Of a stretch of DNA of 64,000 nucleotides, positions 51,953 through 59,756 are shown in pieces. Every line of letters starts with the position of its first letter. Within the stretch, counting starts at the first letter, position 1. Under the pieces are notes generated by a model. The model saw nothing but the letters and a program-made list of their open reading frames with translations, ran no database searches and was not told the DNA's origin. Location: contig NZ_PDCM01000001.1 of assembly GCF_008634025.1 (NCBI RefSeq), positions 2,946,501 to 3,010,500 on the forward strand, written 5' to 3'. The stretch is from Streptomyces albofaciens JCM 4342. GTDB taxonomy: Bacteria; Actinomycetota; Actinomycetes; Streptomycetales; Streptomycetaceae. Both the position numbers and the translations under genes were made by a program.

Positions 51953-52594
51953 ATGGCCGGCACGACGGACGGCGGGAGTACCGGAACGTCCGGAAATACC
52001 GGGAGCGCCGGGAGTTCCGGGAGCGCCAGACCCGTGGCGCAGCGGCTGCTGGCCACCGCCACCCGGCTCTTCGCCGAGCGGGGCTACGACCGCACCTCCG
52101 TCCAGGAGATCGTCGAGGCCGCCGGCGTCACCAAGGGCGCCCTGTACCACTACTTCGGCTCCAAGGACGACCTGCTCCACGAGGTCTACGGACGGGTGCT
52201 GCGGCTCCAGCAGGAGCGCCTGGACCACTTCGCGGACGCCGACGCGCCGGTGGAACGGCGGCTGCGCGACGCGGCGGCGGACGTCGTGGTCACCACCATC
52301 GAGAACCTCGACGACACGAAGATCTTCTTCCGCTCGATGCACCACCTCTCGCCCGAGAAGGACAAGCAGGTACGGGCCGAGCGGCGGCGCTACCACGAGC
52401 GGTTCCGCGCACTGGTCGAAGAGGGCCAGCGCACCGGGGTGTTCAGCACCGCCACCCCGGCCGACCTGGTCGTGGACTACCACTTCGGTTCGGTGCACCA
52501 CCTCGGCACCTGGTACCGCGAGGACGGCCCGCTCACCCCGCAGCAGGTCGCCGACCACCTCGCCGACCTGCTGCTGCGGGCACTGCGGCCGTGA
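51953..52594 (+). CDS. TetR-family regulator at end of SDR-ligase operon
   Basis: A 213-aa repressor. A Gly/Ser/Thr-rich leader (about 1-25) precedes the helix-turn-helix RLLATATRLFAERGYDRTSV, EIVEAAGVTKGALYHYF and GSKDDLLHEVYG (about 30-75). The C-terminal domain with FFRSMHHLSPEKDKQV and HERFRALVEEG resembles the acyl-CoA-responsive group. ATG 51953 follows an AGGTGAGG ribosome site; a GTG at 51944 is an alternative. It probably controls its own operon through the ATACCGACT site and the acyl-CoA dehydrogenase operon at 55.9 kb through the matching palindrome. Confidence 0.9.
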   Translation: MAGTTDGGSTGTSGNTGSAGSSGSARPVAQRLLATATRLFAERGYDRTSVQEIVEAAGVTKGALYHYFGSKDDLLHEVYGRVLRLQQERLDHFADADAPVERRLRDAAADVVVTTIENLDDTKIFFRSMHHLSPEKDKQVRAERRRYHERFRALVEEGQRTGVFSTATPADLVVDYHFGSVHHLGTWYREDGPLTPQQVADHLADLLLRALRP

Positions 52595-52614
52595 GAGCCG
52601 TCCGGGACCGGCTC
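52595..52614. terminator. short hairpin between TetR and MarR-GNAT genes
   Basis: GAGCCG (52595-52600) and CGGCTC (52609-52614) form a stem around an 8-nt loop, starting right after the TetR stop. The two genes are convergent here. Confidence 0.4.
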
Positions 52615-52623
52615 CGAGGGCGC

Positions 52624-53514
52624 TCAGCCCCCGCCGACCCGCTTCTCGAACCAGTGATGCGCGTACGGCTCGTCGTTGAAGGCCGGGACCTCCGCGAAGC
52701 CGTACGAGCGGTACAGGTCGATCGCGCCGCTGAGCGCCTTGTTGGTGTCCAGGCGCAGTAGGCCGCGGCCGTGCTGGGCGGCCCGTGCCTCCAACTCGCC
52801 CAGCAGACGGCGGCCGAGGCCGAGCCGCCGGGCCTCGGGGGCCACCCACATGCGTTTGACCTCGGCCGGGGCGCCGGGCGGCAGTTTGAGGCCGGCGCAG
52901 CCGACGGGCGCTCCGTGCAGCCGGGCGACGAGGAACAGGCCGTTCGGCGGCCGGAGTTCACCCGCGTCGGGCAGCAGGCTCCGGGCGGGGTCGAAACCGG
53001 TCTCGAAGCACTCCCGCATCTCGGCGGCGTAGGCCGTCAGGCAGTGCCGCGCGTCGGGGTGGGCCGGGTCGACGGCGTCCAGGGTGACCGTCGTGGCGGT
53101 CAGCAGCCGCTCGACCTCGGCCATGGCGGCGACCAGCCGGGCGCGCTGGCCGGCGTTGAGCGGTGCCAGCAGGGAGCTGGCCAGCTCGTCGCTGCGGTCG
53201 TCCAGCGCGGCGTGCTCCGCGCGGCCCGCTTCGGTGAGCCGGACGGTGCGTACCCGCCGGTCCCGGGGCTGCGGCCGGACCGTCACCAGACCGTCGGCCT
53301 CCAGGGCGCGCAGCAGCCGGCTCACGTAACCGGAGTCGAGCCCGAGGCGTTCGCGCAGGTGCCGTACGTCCTGGCCGTGCTCGCCGATCTCCCAGAGCAG
53401 CCGCGCCTCGCCGATGGGCCGGTCGCGGCCGAGGTAGTGGTCGTGGAGCACGCCCACGCGTTCGGTGACGGTGCGGTTGAAGCGCCGCACCTGCTCGATC
53501 TGTGCCGCATCCAT
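52624..53514 (-). CDS. MarR-GNAT fusion: regulator with acetyltransferase domain
   Basis: A 296-aa two-domain protein. The N-terminal MarR winged helix (about 1-145) includes ARLLWEIGEHGQDVRHLRER, LGLDSGYVSRLLRALEADGL and the wing VRPQPRDRRVRTVRLTEAG. The C-terminal GNAT domain (about 150-296) has the acetyl-CoA site RRLGLGRRLLGELEARAAQ and LRLDTNKALSGAIDLYRSYGF. Such fusions occur widely in actinobacteria, and the acetyl acceptor is usually unknown. Start at ATG 53514; a -10 element lies 6 nt before it and a perfect palindrome overlaps that -10. A leaderless, autoregulated gene is likely. Confidence 0.93.
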   Translation of the reverse strand: MDAAQIEQVRRFNRTVTERVGVLHDHYLGRDRPIGEARLLWEIGEHGQDVRHLRERLGLDSGYVSRLLRALEADGLVTVRPQPRDRRVRTVRLTEAGRAEHAALDDRSDELASSLLAPLNAGQRARLVAAMAEVERLLTATTVTLDAVDPAHPDARHCLTAYAAEMRECFETGFDPARSLLPDAGELRPPNGLFLVARLHGAPVGCAGLKLPPGAPAEVKRMWVAPEARRLGLGRRLLGELEARAAQHGRGLLRLDTNKALSGAIDLYRSYGFAEVPAFNDEPYAHHWFEKRVGGG

Positions 53515-53517
53515 TCT

Positions 53518-53549
53518 CTGACTTTAGTCAGGGAACGGATGCGGGTCCA
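53518..53549 (-). promoter_or_regulatory. promoter with overlapping MarR-type operator
   Basis: On the minus strand: -35 TGGACC (53544-53549), 17-nt spacer, -10 TAAAGT (53521-53526), then 6 nt to the ATG. The palindrome CTGACT-TT-AGTCAG (53518-53531) covers the -10. This is the expected form of autorepression, with a transcript that starts at the start codon. Confidence 0.7.
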
Positions 53550-53552
53550 GCG

Positions 53553-54767
53553 TCACATATGGGCCTTCAGCTCCCGCCGCGCCAGCGACCGCTGGTGCAC
53601 CTCGTCCGGCCCGTCCGCGAGCCGCAGCGTGCGGGCCGCCGCCCACAGCTCCGCCAGCGGGAAGTCCTGGCTCACCCCGCCGGCGCCGTGCAGCTGCACG
53701 GCCCGGTCGAGGATGTCCACGACCGTACGCGGGGTGGCGATCTTGATGGCCTGGATCTCCGTGTGCGCGCCCTTGTTGCCCATGGTGTCCATCAGCCACG
53801 CGGTCTTCAGCACCAGCAGCCGCAGCTGCTCCACGGCCACCCGCGCGTCGGCGATCCACTGCTGGACGACGCCCTGGCGCGCCAGCGGCTTGCCGAACGC
53901 CGTACGGGACACCGCGCGTCGGCACATCAGCTCGATGGCGCGCTCGGCCATCCCGATCAGCCGCATGCAGTGGTGGATGCGGCCGGGCCCGAGCCGGGCC
54001 TGCGCGATGCCGAAGCCGCCGCCCTCCTCGCCGATCAGGTTCGCCGCGGGCACTCGGACGTCGTGGAACACGACCTCGGCGTGGCCGCCGTGGTAGTGGT
54101 CCTCGTAGCCGTACACCCGCATGGCGCGGCGGACTTCGAGGCCCGGGGTGTCGCGCGGGACCAGCACCATCGACTGCTGGCGGCGTACGTCCGTACCGTC
54201 CGGGTCGGTCTTGCCCATCACGATGAAGATCCGGCACAGCGGGTGCATCGCGCCGGAGATGTACCACTTGCGGCCGTTGATGACGTAATCCTTGCCGTCA
54301 CGCTCGATGCGGGTCTCGATGTTCGTGGCGTCCGAGGAGGCCACATCGGGCTCGGTCATCGCGAACGCCGACCGGATCTCGCCCGCCAGCAGCGGCCGCA
54401 GCCACTGCTTCTTCTGTTCCTCCGAGCCGAACTGCGCCAGCACCTCCATGTTCCCGGTGTCCGGCGCCGCGCAGTTCAGCGCGGTGGGCGCCAGCTGCGG
54501 GCTGCGGCCGGTGATCTCGGCGAGCGGCGCGTACTGGAGGTTGGTCAGGCCGGCGCCGTACTCGTCGTCGGGCAGGAACAGGTTCCACAGCCCCTGTTTG
54601 CGGGCCTCGGCCTTGAGGTCCTCCACGACCTGCGGGGTGTCCCACGGCGAGGCGAGTGCCGCCCGCTGCTCGTCGGCGACCGGCTCGGCCGGGTACACGT
54701 GCTCGTCCATGAAGGCCAGCAGCCTGTCCCGCAGCTCTTCGGTGCGGGCGTCGAATGCGAAGTCCAT
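53553..54767 (-). CDS. acyl-CoA dehydrogenase (ACAD10/11-like)
   Basis: A 404-aa FAD-dependent acyl-CoA dehydrogenase. Markers: AFAMTEPDVASSDATNIET, YVINGRKWYISGAM, GRIHHCMRLIGMAERAIEL and the end region RLADGPDEVHQRSLARREL. The pattern matches the ACAD10/ACAD11-type branch, which commonly occurs with an aminoglycoside-phosphotransferase-like protein; that partner is encoded 9 bp upstream here. ATG 54767 is the first start with full N-terminus. Together the pair is predicted to act on hydroxylated or long-chain acyl-CoA, as reported for this family in general. Confidence 0.94.
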   Translation of the reverse strand: MDFAFDARTEELRDRLLAFMDEHVYPAEPVADEQRAALASPWDTPQVVEDLKAEARKQGLWNLFLPDDEYGAGLTNLQYAPLAEITGRSPQLAPTALNCAAPDTGNMEVLAQFGSEEQKKQWLRPLLAGEIRSAFAMTEPDVASSDATNIETRIERDGKDYVINGRKWYISGAMHPLCRIFIVMGKTDPDGTDVRRQQSMVLVPRDTPGLEVRRAMRVYGYEDHYHGGHAEVVFHDVRVPAANLIGEEGGGFGIAQARLGPGRIHHCMRLIGMAERAIELMCRRAVSRTAFGKPLARQGVVQQWIADARVAVEQLRLLVLKTAWLMDTMGNKGAHTEIQAIKIATPRTVVDILDRAVQLHGAGGVSQDFPLAELWAAARTLRLADGPDEVHQRSLARRELKAHM

Positions 54768-54776
54768 CGGCGTGCC

Positions 54777-55850
54777 TCAGCCTTCCTCGGCGGTCGTCGT
54801 CAGGGTGTCGAGCGTGGCCCGGCCGCGGTCGATGAAGACCGGCACCAGCTCGCCGATCCGGTCGAAGCCCGCGCCGACGGTCTGCCCGAGGGTGTAGCGG
54901 TAGTGGATGCCCTCCAGGATCACCGCGAGCTTGAAGTACGCGAACGCCGTGTACCAGGCGATGCCGGACACGTCCCGGCCGGACCCGGCCGCGTACCGCT
55001 CGATCAGCTCGGCGGGCTCCGGATGGCCGGGCGCGCCGCGGGTGGTGGCGATCGGGGAGCCGGGCACGTCCTCCTGCTCGCTGTACATCACCAGCAGGCC
55101 GAGATCGGTCAGCGGATCGCCGAGGGTGGACATCTCCCAGTCCAGCACCGCCGTGATCCGGTCGTCCGCGCCCACCAGTACGTTGTCCAGCCGGTAGTCG
55201 CCGTGTACGACGGCGGGCGCGGGGGAGGCGGGCAGCGCCGCGCCCAGCGCCTCGTGCAGCGCGTCGATGCCCGGCAGGTCGCGGCTGCGCGACGCCGCCA
55301 GCTGCTTGCCCCAGCGGCGCAGCTGCCGCTCCAGGAAGCCGTCCGGCCGCCCGAAGTCGGTCAGGCCGACCGCCGCCGGGTCCACGGCGTGCAGCGCCAC
55401 CAGCGTGTCCACGAGGGAGAGCACCACACCACGGGTCCGCTCCGGGCCCAGCGCGGCGAGCTGTTCCGCCGTACGGTACGGCGTGCCCGCCACCAGCTCC
55501 ATCACGTAGAACGGCGCCCCGACGACCGCCTCGTCCTCGCACAGCAGCAGCGTCCCGGGCACCGGCACCGCCGTCGGGTGCAGCGCGCTGATCACCCGGA
55601 ACTCGCGCCGCATGTCGTGCGCGGTGGCCAGCACATGGCCGAGCGGCGGGCGGCGGACGACCCACTGGCCGGCGCCGTCGGTGATCCGGTAGGTGAGGTT
55701 GGACCGGCCGCCCTCGATCAGCTCGGCGTCCAGCGGGCCCCGCACCGTGCCGGGGCGCTCCCGGTCCAGATGCTCCCGCAGCCGCTCCAGATCGAGCCCC
55801 GGTGGGCCCGGCCGCGCCGGGGGCCGCGGGGGAGGGGTGCCGTCGCTCAT
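54777..55850 (-). CDS. APH-like phosphotransferase, acyl-CoA dehydrogenase partner
   Basis: A 357-aa protein of the aminoglycoside phosphotransferase-like kinase fold. Catalytic loop HGDYRLDNVLVG and the metal-binding DWEMSTLGDPLTDL are intact; the nucleotide-binding region includes YRITDGAGQWVVRRPP. Its neighbour is an ACAD10/11-type dehydrogenase, and in this family the kinase is thought to phosphorylate a hydroxyacyl substrate before elimination. GAGGAG is 4-5 nt before the ATG at 55850. A palindrome resembling the TetR operator at 49125 lies 56 bp upstream, so shared control is likely. Confidence 0.9.
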   Translation of the reverse strand: MSDGTPPPRPPARPGPPGLDLERLREHLDRERPGTVRGPLDAELIEGGRSNLTYRITDGAGQWVVRRPPLGHVLATAHDMRREFRVISALHPTAVPVPGTLLLCEDEAVVGAPFYVMELVAGTPYRTAEQLAALGPERTRGVVLSLVDTLVALHAVDPAAVGLTDFGRPDGFLERQLRRWGKQLAASRSRDLPGIDALHEALGAALPASPAPAVVHGDYRLDNVLVGADDRITAVLDWEMSTLGDPLTDLGLLVMYSEQEDVPGSPIATTRGAPGHPEPAELIERYAAGSGRDVSGIAWYTAFAYFKLAVILEGIHYRYTLGQTVGAGFDRIGELVPVFIDRGRATLDTLTTTAEEG

Positions 55851-55905
55851 CGTGCTCCTCCGTACGGAAAGGGGCGGTCGCCCCGGTCGGGCGGCCGGTA
55901 CGATC

Positions 55906-55923
55906 ATGCCGACTAGTCGGTAT
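55906..55923. promoter_or_regulatory. palindromic operator CCGACTAGTCGG before phosphotransferase operon
   Basis: A 12-bp perfect palindrome (55909-55920) extended to ATGCCGACTAGTCGGTAT with one mismatch. It lies 56 bp before the phosphotransferase ATG. It resembles the 49125-49142 site before the SDR-ligase-TetR operon. Confidence 0.7.
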
Positions 55924-56043
55924 GGCGTCCAGGGGGTGGCGGGGGAATCTCGGCCACGGCGCCAGGAGGGCGGCGGAGAGGTCCGGGACCGGCGCCCGGG
56001 CGGGCCGACGCCGGCTCGGACCAGGATCGCCGTGGACACCGGC

Positions 56044-56382
56044 TCAGACCAGGATCGTCCCGCCCAGCACCGCCAGCGCACACGTGCAGGCCACCAGGAC
56101 CAGTGCCGTACGGGCGGACAGGACCGGCGGACGGCTGTCGCACATCGCCCGCATCCGTACGTGCGCCGCCGCCATGAACGCGATCCACACCAGCAGCACC
56201 AGCGCGACCGCCACGATCACGACCGGGCCCGGGTCGCGGTGCTGCACCACCTGGCGGCCCGCGAGGACCGCGACCACCGTGCAGGACAGGGTGGTGCGCC
56301 GCCAGGCGAGCCGGGTGCGCTCCGGTTGCAGACCCGGGTCCCGGTCCGGGCACGGCTGTTCACGGCGGGGCGGGCCGGCCAT
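56044..56382 (-). CDS. DUF202 membrane protein
   Basis: A 112-aa protein with the DUF202 signature (PERTRLAWRRTTLSCTVVAV) and three transmembrane segments (about 30-50, 55-75 and 92-110). Function of the family is unknown; it is commonly in small operons in actinobacteria. It follows a second DUF202 protein by 3 bp on the same strand, so they form a pair and could assemble together. Confidence 0.85.
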   Translation of the reverse strand: MAGPPRREQPCPDRDPGLQPERTRLAWRRTTLSCTVVAVLAGRQVVQHRDPGPVVIVAVALVLLVWIAFMAAAHVRMRAMCDSRPPVLSARTALVLVACTCALAVLGGTILV

Positions 56383-56385
56383 CGG

Positions 56386-56796
56386 TCAGCGCGTCCAGCC
56401 GATGGCGACCAGCACCACCATCGCCGCCGCCAGCAGGCCCACGGCGACCGCCAGCACGGCCGGGAAGCGGGACGCGGGCAGATCCTCGCCGCGCCGCATC
56501 GCCCGCTCGCAGCGCACCCAGTGGTTGACCGCCCGCACCGCGCACAGCGCGCCGCCCACCAGCAGCACGACGGTGCACGTCACCCGCAGCGCGTCGTGCA
56601 GCCGGGGCAGGAACTGGTCCACCGCGAACCCGCCGCCCACCAGCGCCAGCCCGGTCCGCAGCCAGGCCAGGAAGGTGCGCTCGTTGGCGAGCGAGAAGCG
56701 GTAGTCGGGGGTCGTGCCCTCCTCGCGGACGCGCGCGGGCGTGAACCACAGCCGGACGCCCGCGCCGATCGACCGCAGCCTGTCGGTGAGGATCAT
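56386..56796 (-). CDS. YidH/DUF202-family membrane protein
   Basis: A 136-aa protein of the YidH-like DUF202 family. Its signature DYRFSLANERTFLAWLRTGL is near residues 31-50. Three hydrophobic segments follow (GLALVGGGFAVDQF, VTCTVVLLVGGALCAV and FPAVLAVAVGLLAAAMVVLV). ATG 56796 is used; longer frames are not supported. Paired with the adjacent smaller DUF202 gene. Function unknown. Confidence 0.85.
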   Translation of the reverse strand: MILTDRLRSIGAGVRLWFTPARVREEGTTPDYRFSLANERTFLAWLRTGLALVGGGFAVDQFLPRLHDALRVTCTVVLLVGGALCAVRAVNHWVRCERAMRRGEDLPASRFPAVLAVAVGLLAAAMVVLVAIGWTR

Positions 56797-56859
56797 GGCC
56801 AGAACCCTACGCGGTGCCGCACGGACGGCCGCGCTGCCGGTGCCGTTCAGCGGCCCCCT

Positions 56860-56945
56860 GTCCCGCACGGCCCGGCGGCCACCTGTCATGCCCGCAAAAG
56901 GCCCGGCGGCCCCTGTCCCGCACGGCCCGGCGGCTACCCGTCCCG
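56860..56945. repeat. imperfect direct repeats between YidH-like and Nudix genes
   Basis: TCCCGCACGGCCCGGCGGC occurs at about 56861 and 56916, with a weaker copy (CCCGCAAAAGGCCCGGCGGC) between them. They fill the gap between two minus-strand genes and may include weak stem-loops. Confidence 0.5.
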
Positions 56946-57467
56946 CTCCGCCCGCCACGCCAGCAGCCGCTCGTAGGCGGCCATGCCGTCCGGCGTCCAC
57001 TCCCACTCCGGAATGCGCTGTTCCAGCTCCGCGTCGGTGAGGAAGGCGTACCAGTCCACCTCCGACTCCTGCGGCCGTACGGGCAGCGTGCAGCGCACCT
57101 CGTAGACCGCCGACCACCAGGTGTGCTCGGGCGTCTCGTACAGGAACTTGAACAGCGGGACCGGCTGGGGCAGGCCGCTCACGCCCAGTTCCTCCTCCGC
57201 CTCGCGCAGCGCGGTCTCGTCGTACGTCTCGCCCGCGCCGACCACCCCGCCGACGAACATGTCGTAGTGCGAGGGGAACACCAGCTTCTGCGCGGTGCGG
57301 CGGTGCACGAAGACCCGGTCCTCGGCGTCGCGGGCGAGGATGAACGCGCACCGGGTCCGCAGCCGGTGGGCGTAGGCGTCGCCGCGCCGGGCCTGCCCCA
57401 CGACCTCGTCGCTCTCGTTGACGATGTCGACGATCTCGTCCGCGCTCAGTTGCTGTTGTGGGTCCAT
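56934..57467 (-). CDS. Nudix hydrolase (isopentenyl-isomerase-like branch)
   Basis: A 177-aa Nudix-fold enzyme hydrolysing a nucleoside diphosphate linked to another moiety, or related pyrophosphates. The Nudix box is complete: G74-x5-E80, then REAEEELGV at 88-96. The N-terminus with DIVNESDEVVGQARRGDAYA and FVHRRTAQKLVFPSHYDM resembles the YfcD and isopentenyl diphosphate isomerase-like branch. ATG 57467 is used. It is a single gene between the DUF202 pair and the MBL gene. Confidence 0.92.
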   Translation of the reverse strand: MDPQQQLSADEIVDIVNESDEVVGQARRGDAYAHRLRTRCAFILARDAEDRVFVHRRTAQKLVFPSHYDMFVGGVVGAGETYDETALREAEEELGVSGLPQPVPLFKFLYETPEHTWWSAVYEVRCTLPVRPQESEVDWYAFLTDAELEQRIPEWEWTPDGMAAYERLLAWRAERDG

Positions 57468-57541
57468 GCCCCCATGCAATCAGCCCGCCGGGGCCGGGGC
57501 GCGGTGGGCCCCGGCCGCGCGTGTCAGCGACACCGTCCGGT

Positions 57542-58447
57542 TCACCACCGCACCGCCGTGAAGTCCACCGGACGCGGGCGCAGTTCACGCGTGCGCTCGG
57601 CCAGCCGCCGTACGCGCTCGGCCATCTCGGCGGCGGGCAGGTGCGTACGGTCGCCGTGGCCGGGCAGCAGCCACTCGAAGCGCAGCCCGACGGCGGTGCG
57701 GGCCAGGGAAGCGGCCAGTTCCTCGATGGAGTACCAGGTGACGCTGTCCGCCACCTCGATGTCGCCGGTCGTGCGCGACCAGTAGAAGCTGTCGCCGCTG
57801 AAGCAGTACCGCTCGTCGGCGACGTAGAGGACGCTGCCCCGGGTGTGGCCGGGGAGCGGGTGGGCGTACACGCCGTCGGCGATCTCCGCGCTCCGCGTGC
57901 CGCGCAGCACGCGGTCGGCGTCCGGTACGGCGTCCAGGTCGCCCTCGTGGATCCACAGCCGGGCCCCGAAGCGGTCGGCGTACCGGCGGCCGTGCGCCAC
58001 GTGGTCCCGGTGGGTGAGCAGGACATCGGTGACGGGCCCCAGCGCCTCGTACCGGGCGGCCAGCGGTTCGCTCCAGCGCGGTGTGTCCACCATCATCTGC
58101 GTGCCGCCGGGGCGCCGCAGGAGGTAGGAGTTGGCCCCGGCGGTGTGCTGCGAGTTGTGCCCGCACAGCAGCACGTCGGTGTCGTCGAGCCGCATCGGGA
58201 ACGGATCGAGCTCCGGGGCCAGCCGGCGGGACGGGTGCCGGATGGAGCGGGTGGGACAGGCGAACGCGGCGGCGTGCAGCAGCCGTTCCTCCGCCGCGTC
58301 ACGTGGCTGCCGGACGATCGCGGAGCGTCCGCCGGTCTCGGCGATCAGCTCCGGGGCGAGCTGCCGGGCGACATCGCAGTTGGTGCAGCGGTCGTCCACG
58401 TACCAGGCGTTCCGGGCGTGTTCCGGGATGGCGCGGGCGTCGTTCAC
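57542..58447 (-). CDS. metallo-beta-lactamase-fold protein with N-terminal ferredoxin-like segment
   Basis: A 301-aa protein. The N-terminal 70 residues form a reduced ferredoxin-like segment with Cys-x2-Cys (DDRCTNCDVARQLAPELI) and ACPTRSIR, too few ligands for a typical cluster. The MBL domain (about 75-300) has LLTHRDHVAHG in place of the usual HxHxDH motif, PGHTRGSVLYVADE, FSGDSFYW and LLPGHGD. The GTG at 58447 is used because GAGG lies 6 nt upstream. Substrate unknown; it may be a hydrolase whose metal site is altered. Confidence 0.85.
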   Translation of the reverse strand: MNDARAIPEHARNAWYVDDRCTNCDVARQLAPELIAETGGRSAIVRQPRDAAEERLLHAAAFACPTRSIRHPSRRLAPELDPFPMRLDDTDVLLCGHNSQHTAGANSYLLRRPGGTQMMVDTPRWSEPLAARYEALGPVTDVLLTHRDHVAHGRRYADRFGARLWIHEGDLDAVPDADRVLRGTRSAEIADGVYAHPLPGHTRGSVLYVADERYCFSGDSFYWSRTTGDIEVADSVTWYSIEELAASLARTAVGLRFEWLLPGHGDRTHLPAAEMAERVRRLAERTRELRPRPVDFTAVRW

Positions 58448-58481
58448 GGCATGCCTCACTCTTCGGGTGGCTTGTACGGGG

Positions 58482-58491
58482 TTCGTACGAA
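58482..58491. promoter_or_regulatory. TTCGTACGAA palindrome upstream of MBL gene
   Basis: A perfect 10-bp palindrome 35 bp before the GTG of the MBL gene, with a second GTAC next to it (58474-58477). It may be an operator; no regulator is assigned. Confidence 0.3.
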
Positions 58492-58646
58492 GAGGAAAGC
58501 GCGCCGGGCTGCTGAAGGGGAAGGGGTGCCGGGTCTTGTTTCTCCTGGTCAAGGGGTATCTCGCGGCGCGGTGTACGGAGTCGTTTTGTCGCGATCATGA
58601 CAATCCCGCCCGGCCGCGCTGCGCCCCCGCACCCGTCCGCCGTCCC

Positions 58647-59537
58647 TCACCCCGCCCGTACCGCCGGCACCCGCTCCGGCCGTCCGGCCACCCCCGCCGG
58701 CATCGCCGGATGGCCGCCGATCAGGACGATGCCGGTCACGACCGCCGCCAGCCCGGCCGCCTCCCAGGTGAGCGCTCCGGTGGTCAGGTTCACACGGTCG
58801 CCCAGGAAGCCCACTCCGCAGGCGATGCCCGCCAGCGGCTGGGCCGCCGTCAGGGCGGGCAGCGACATGCGCAGCGGCGCCGTCTCGAAGGCGCTCTGGA
58901 TCAGTACGAGCGCGACGACGCCCAGCGCGAGCACCGCGTACGGTTCCCAGCCGGTGAGCAGCGCCGGCCAGCCGCCGCTCCCGAACCGTTCACCGCTGAT
59001 CCGGGTCAGGGCGTCCTGGAGGCCGTACAGCAGCCCCGCCGCGACACCCAGCAGCGCCGCCTCCCGGCTCATCCGCGCCCGCCTGGCGCAGGCCGCCAGC
59101 AGCAGCGCGAGGCCGAGGACCGCGCCCATGACCAGCCAGTGCCGCAGCGGACCGGCCGGGCTCCGGCCGCCGTGCGGCTCACCGGCCACGATGAACGCCG
59201 TCACCCCGCCCGCCAGCAGCCACAGGCCGCCCCAGCCCCGGCGGCCCAGCCGCTGACGGGTGAGGCGCCGGGACAGGGCCATCGCGAACAGCAGGTTCGT
59301 GGCCAGCAGCGGTTCGACGAGGCTGACCTCGCCCATGCCCAGCGCCGCCGCACCCAGCGCCATGCCGGCCACCATGAAGCCGATACCGGCCAGCCAGCGC
59401 GGCACCCGGGCGAGGTCGAGCAGCAGCCGCAGGGAGAGGAAGTCCTGCATCGGGGCCCGCTGGGCCGCGCCCTGCTGGAGGACGAATCCGGACCCCAGGC
59501 AGCCGGCCGCGCTCACGGCCAGCAGGAACACCGTCAC
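58647..59537 (-). CDS. EamA/DMT-family transporter
   Basis: A 296-aa membrane protein with about 9-10 hydrophobic segments in the duplicated arrangement of drug/metabolite (EamA) transporters. Segments include VSLVEPLLATNLLFAMAL and LPALTAAQPLAGIACGVGFL, each near the conserved helix of EamA repeats. GTG 59537 follows GAGG at 6-8 nt; other GTG codons upstream and downstream are possible. Divergent from the FAD dehydrogenase gene. Substrate unknown. Confidence 0.85.
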   Translation of the reverse strand: MTVFLLAVSAAGCLGSGFVLQQGAAQRAPMQDFLSLRLLLDLARVPRWLAGIGFMVAGMALGAAALGMGEVSLVEPLLATNLLFAMALSRRLTRQRLGRRGWGGLWLLAGGVTAFIVAGEPHGGRSPAGPLRHWLVMGAVLGLALLLAACARRARMSREAALLGVAAGLLYGLQDALTRISGERFGSGGWPALLTGWEPYAVLALGVVALVLIQSAFETAPLRMSLPALTAAQPLAGIACGVGFLGDRVNLTTGALTWEAAGLAAVVTGIVLIGGHPAMPAGVAGRPERVPAVRAG

Positions 59538-59756
59538 GTCACGCACCTCAAGTCGGCAGGGGAGACGGGGACTTGGCCGAGCATAGTGAGCCGTACGGCG
59601 GCCCGCCGCCCGCCCGGGGGCACCGGGCACGCCCGGGTACCCGTCCGGGCGACACCCGAACACGCGGTTGACGCGCGGTACGGACGCGCTGAGGATCGGT
59701 AGCCACGACGGCGGCCGGGCCCCCGGTGCCGCGGCGAGCAGAAGAGACGGGCAGAC

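Noticed and set aside
50141..52849. 902-residue minus-strand frame
   Set aside because: It is antisense to the acyl-CoA ligase and TetR genes and shows the usual shadow composition (Gly/Arg/Val runs) of high-GC DNA.
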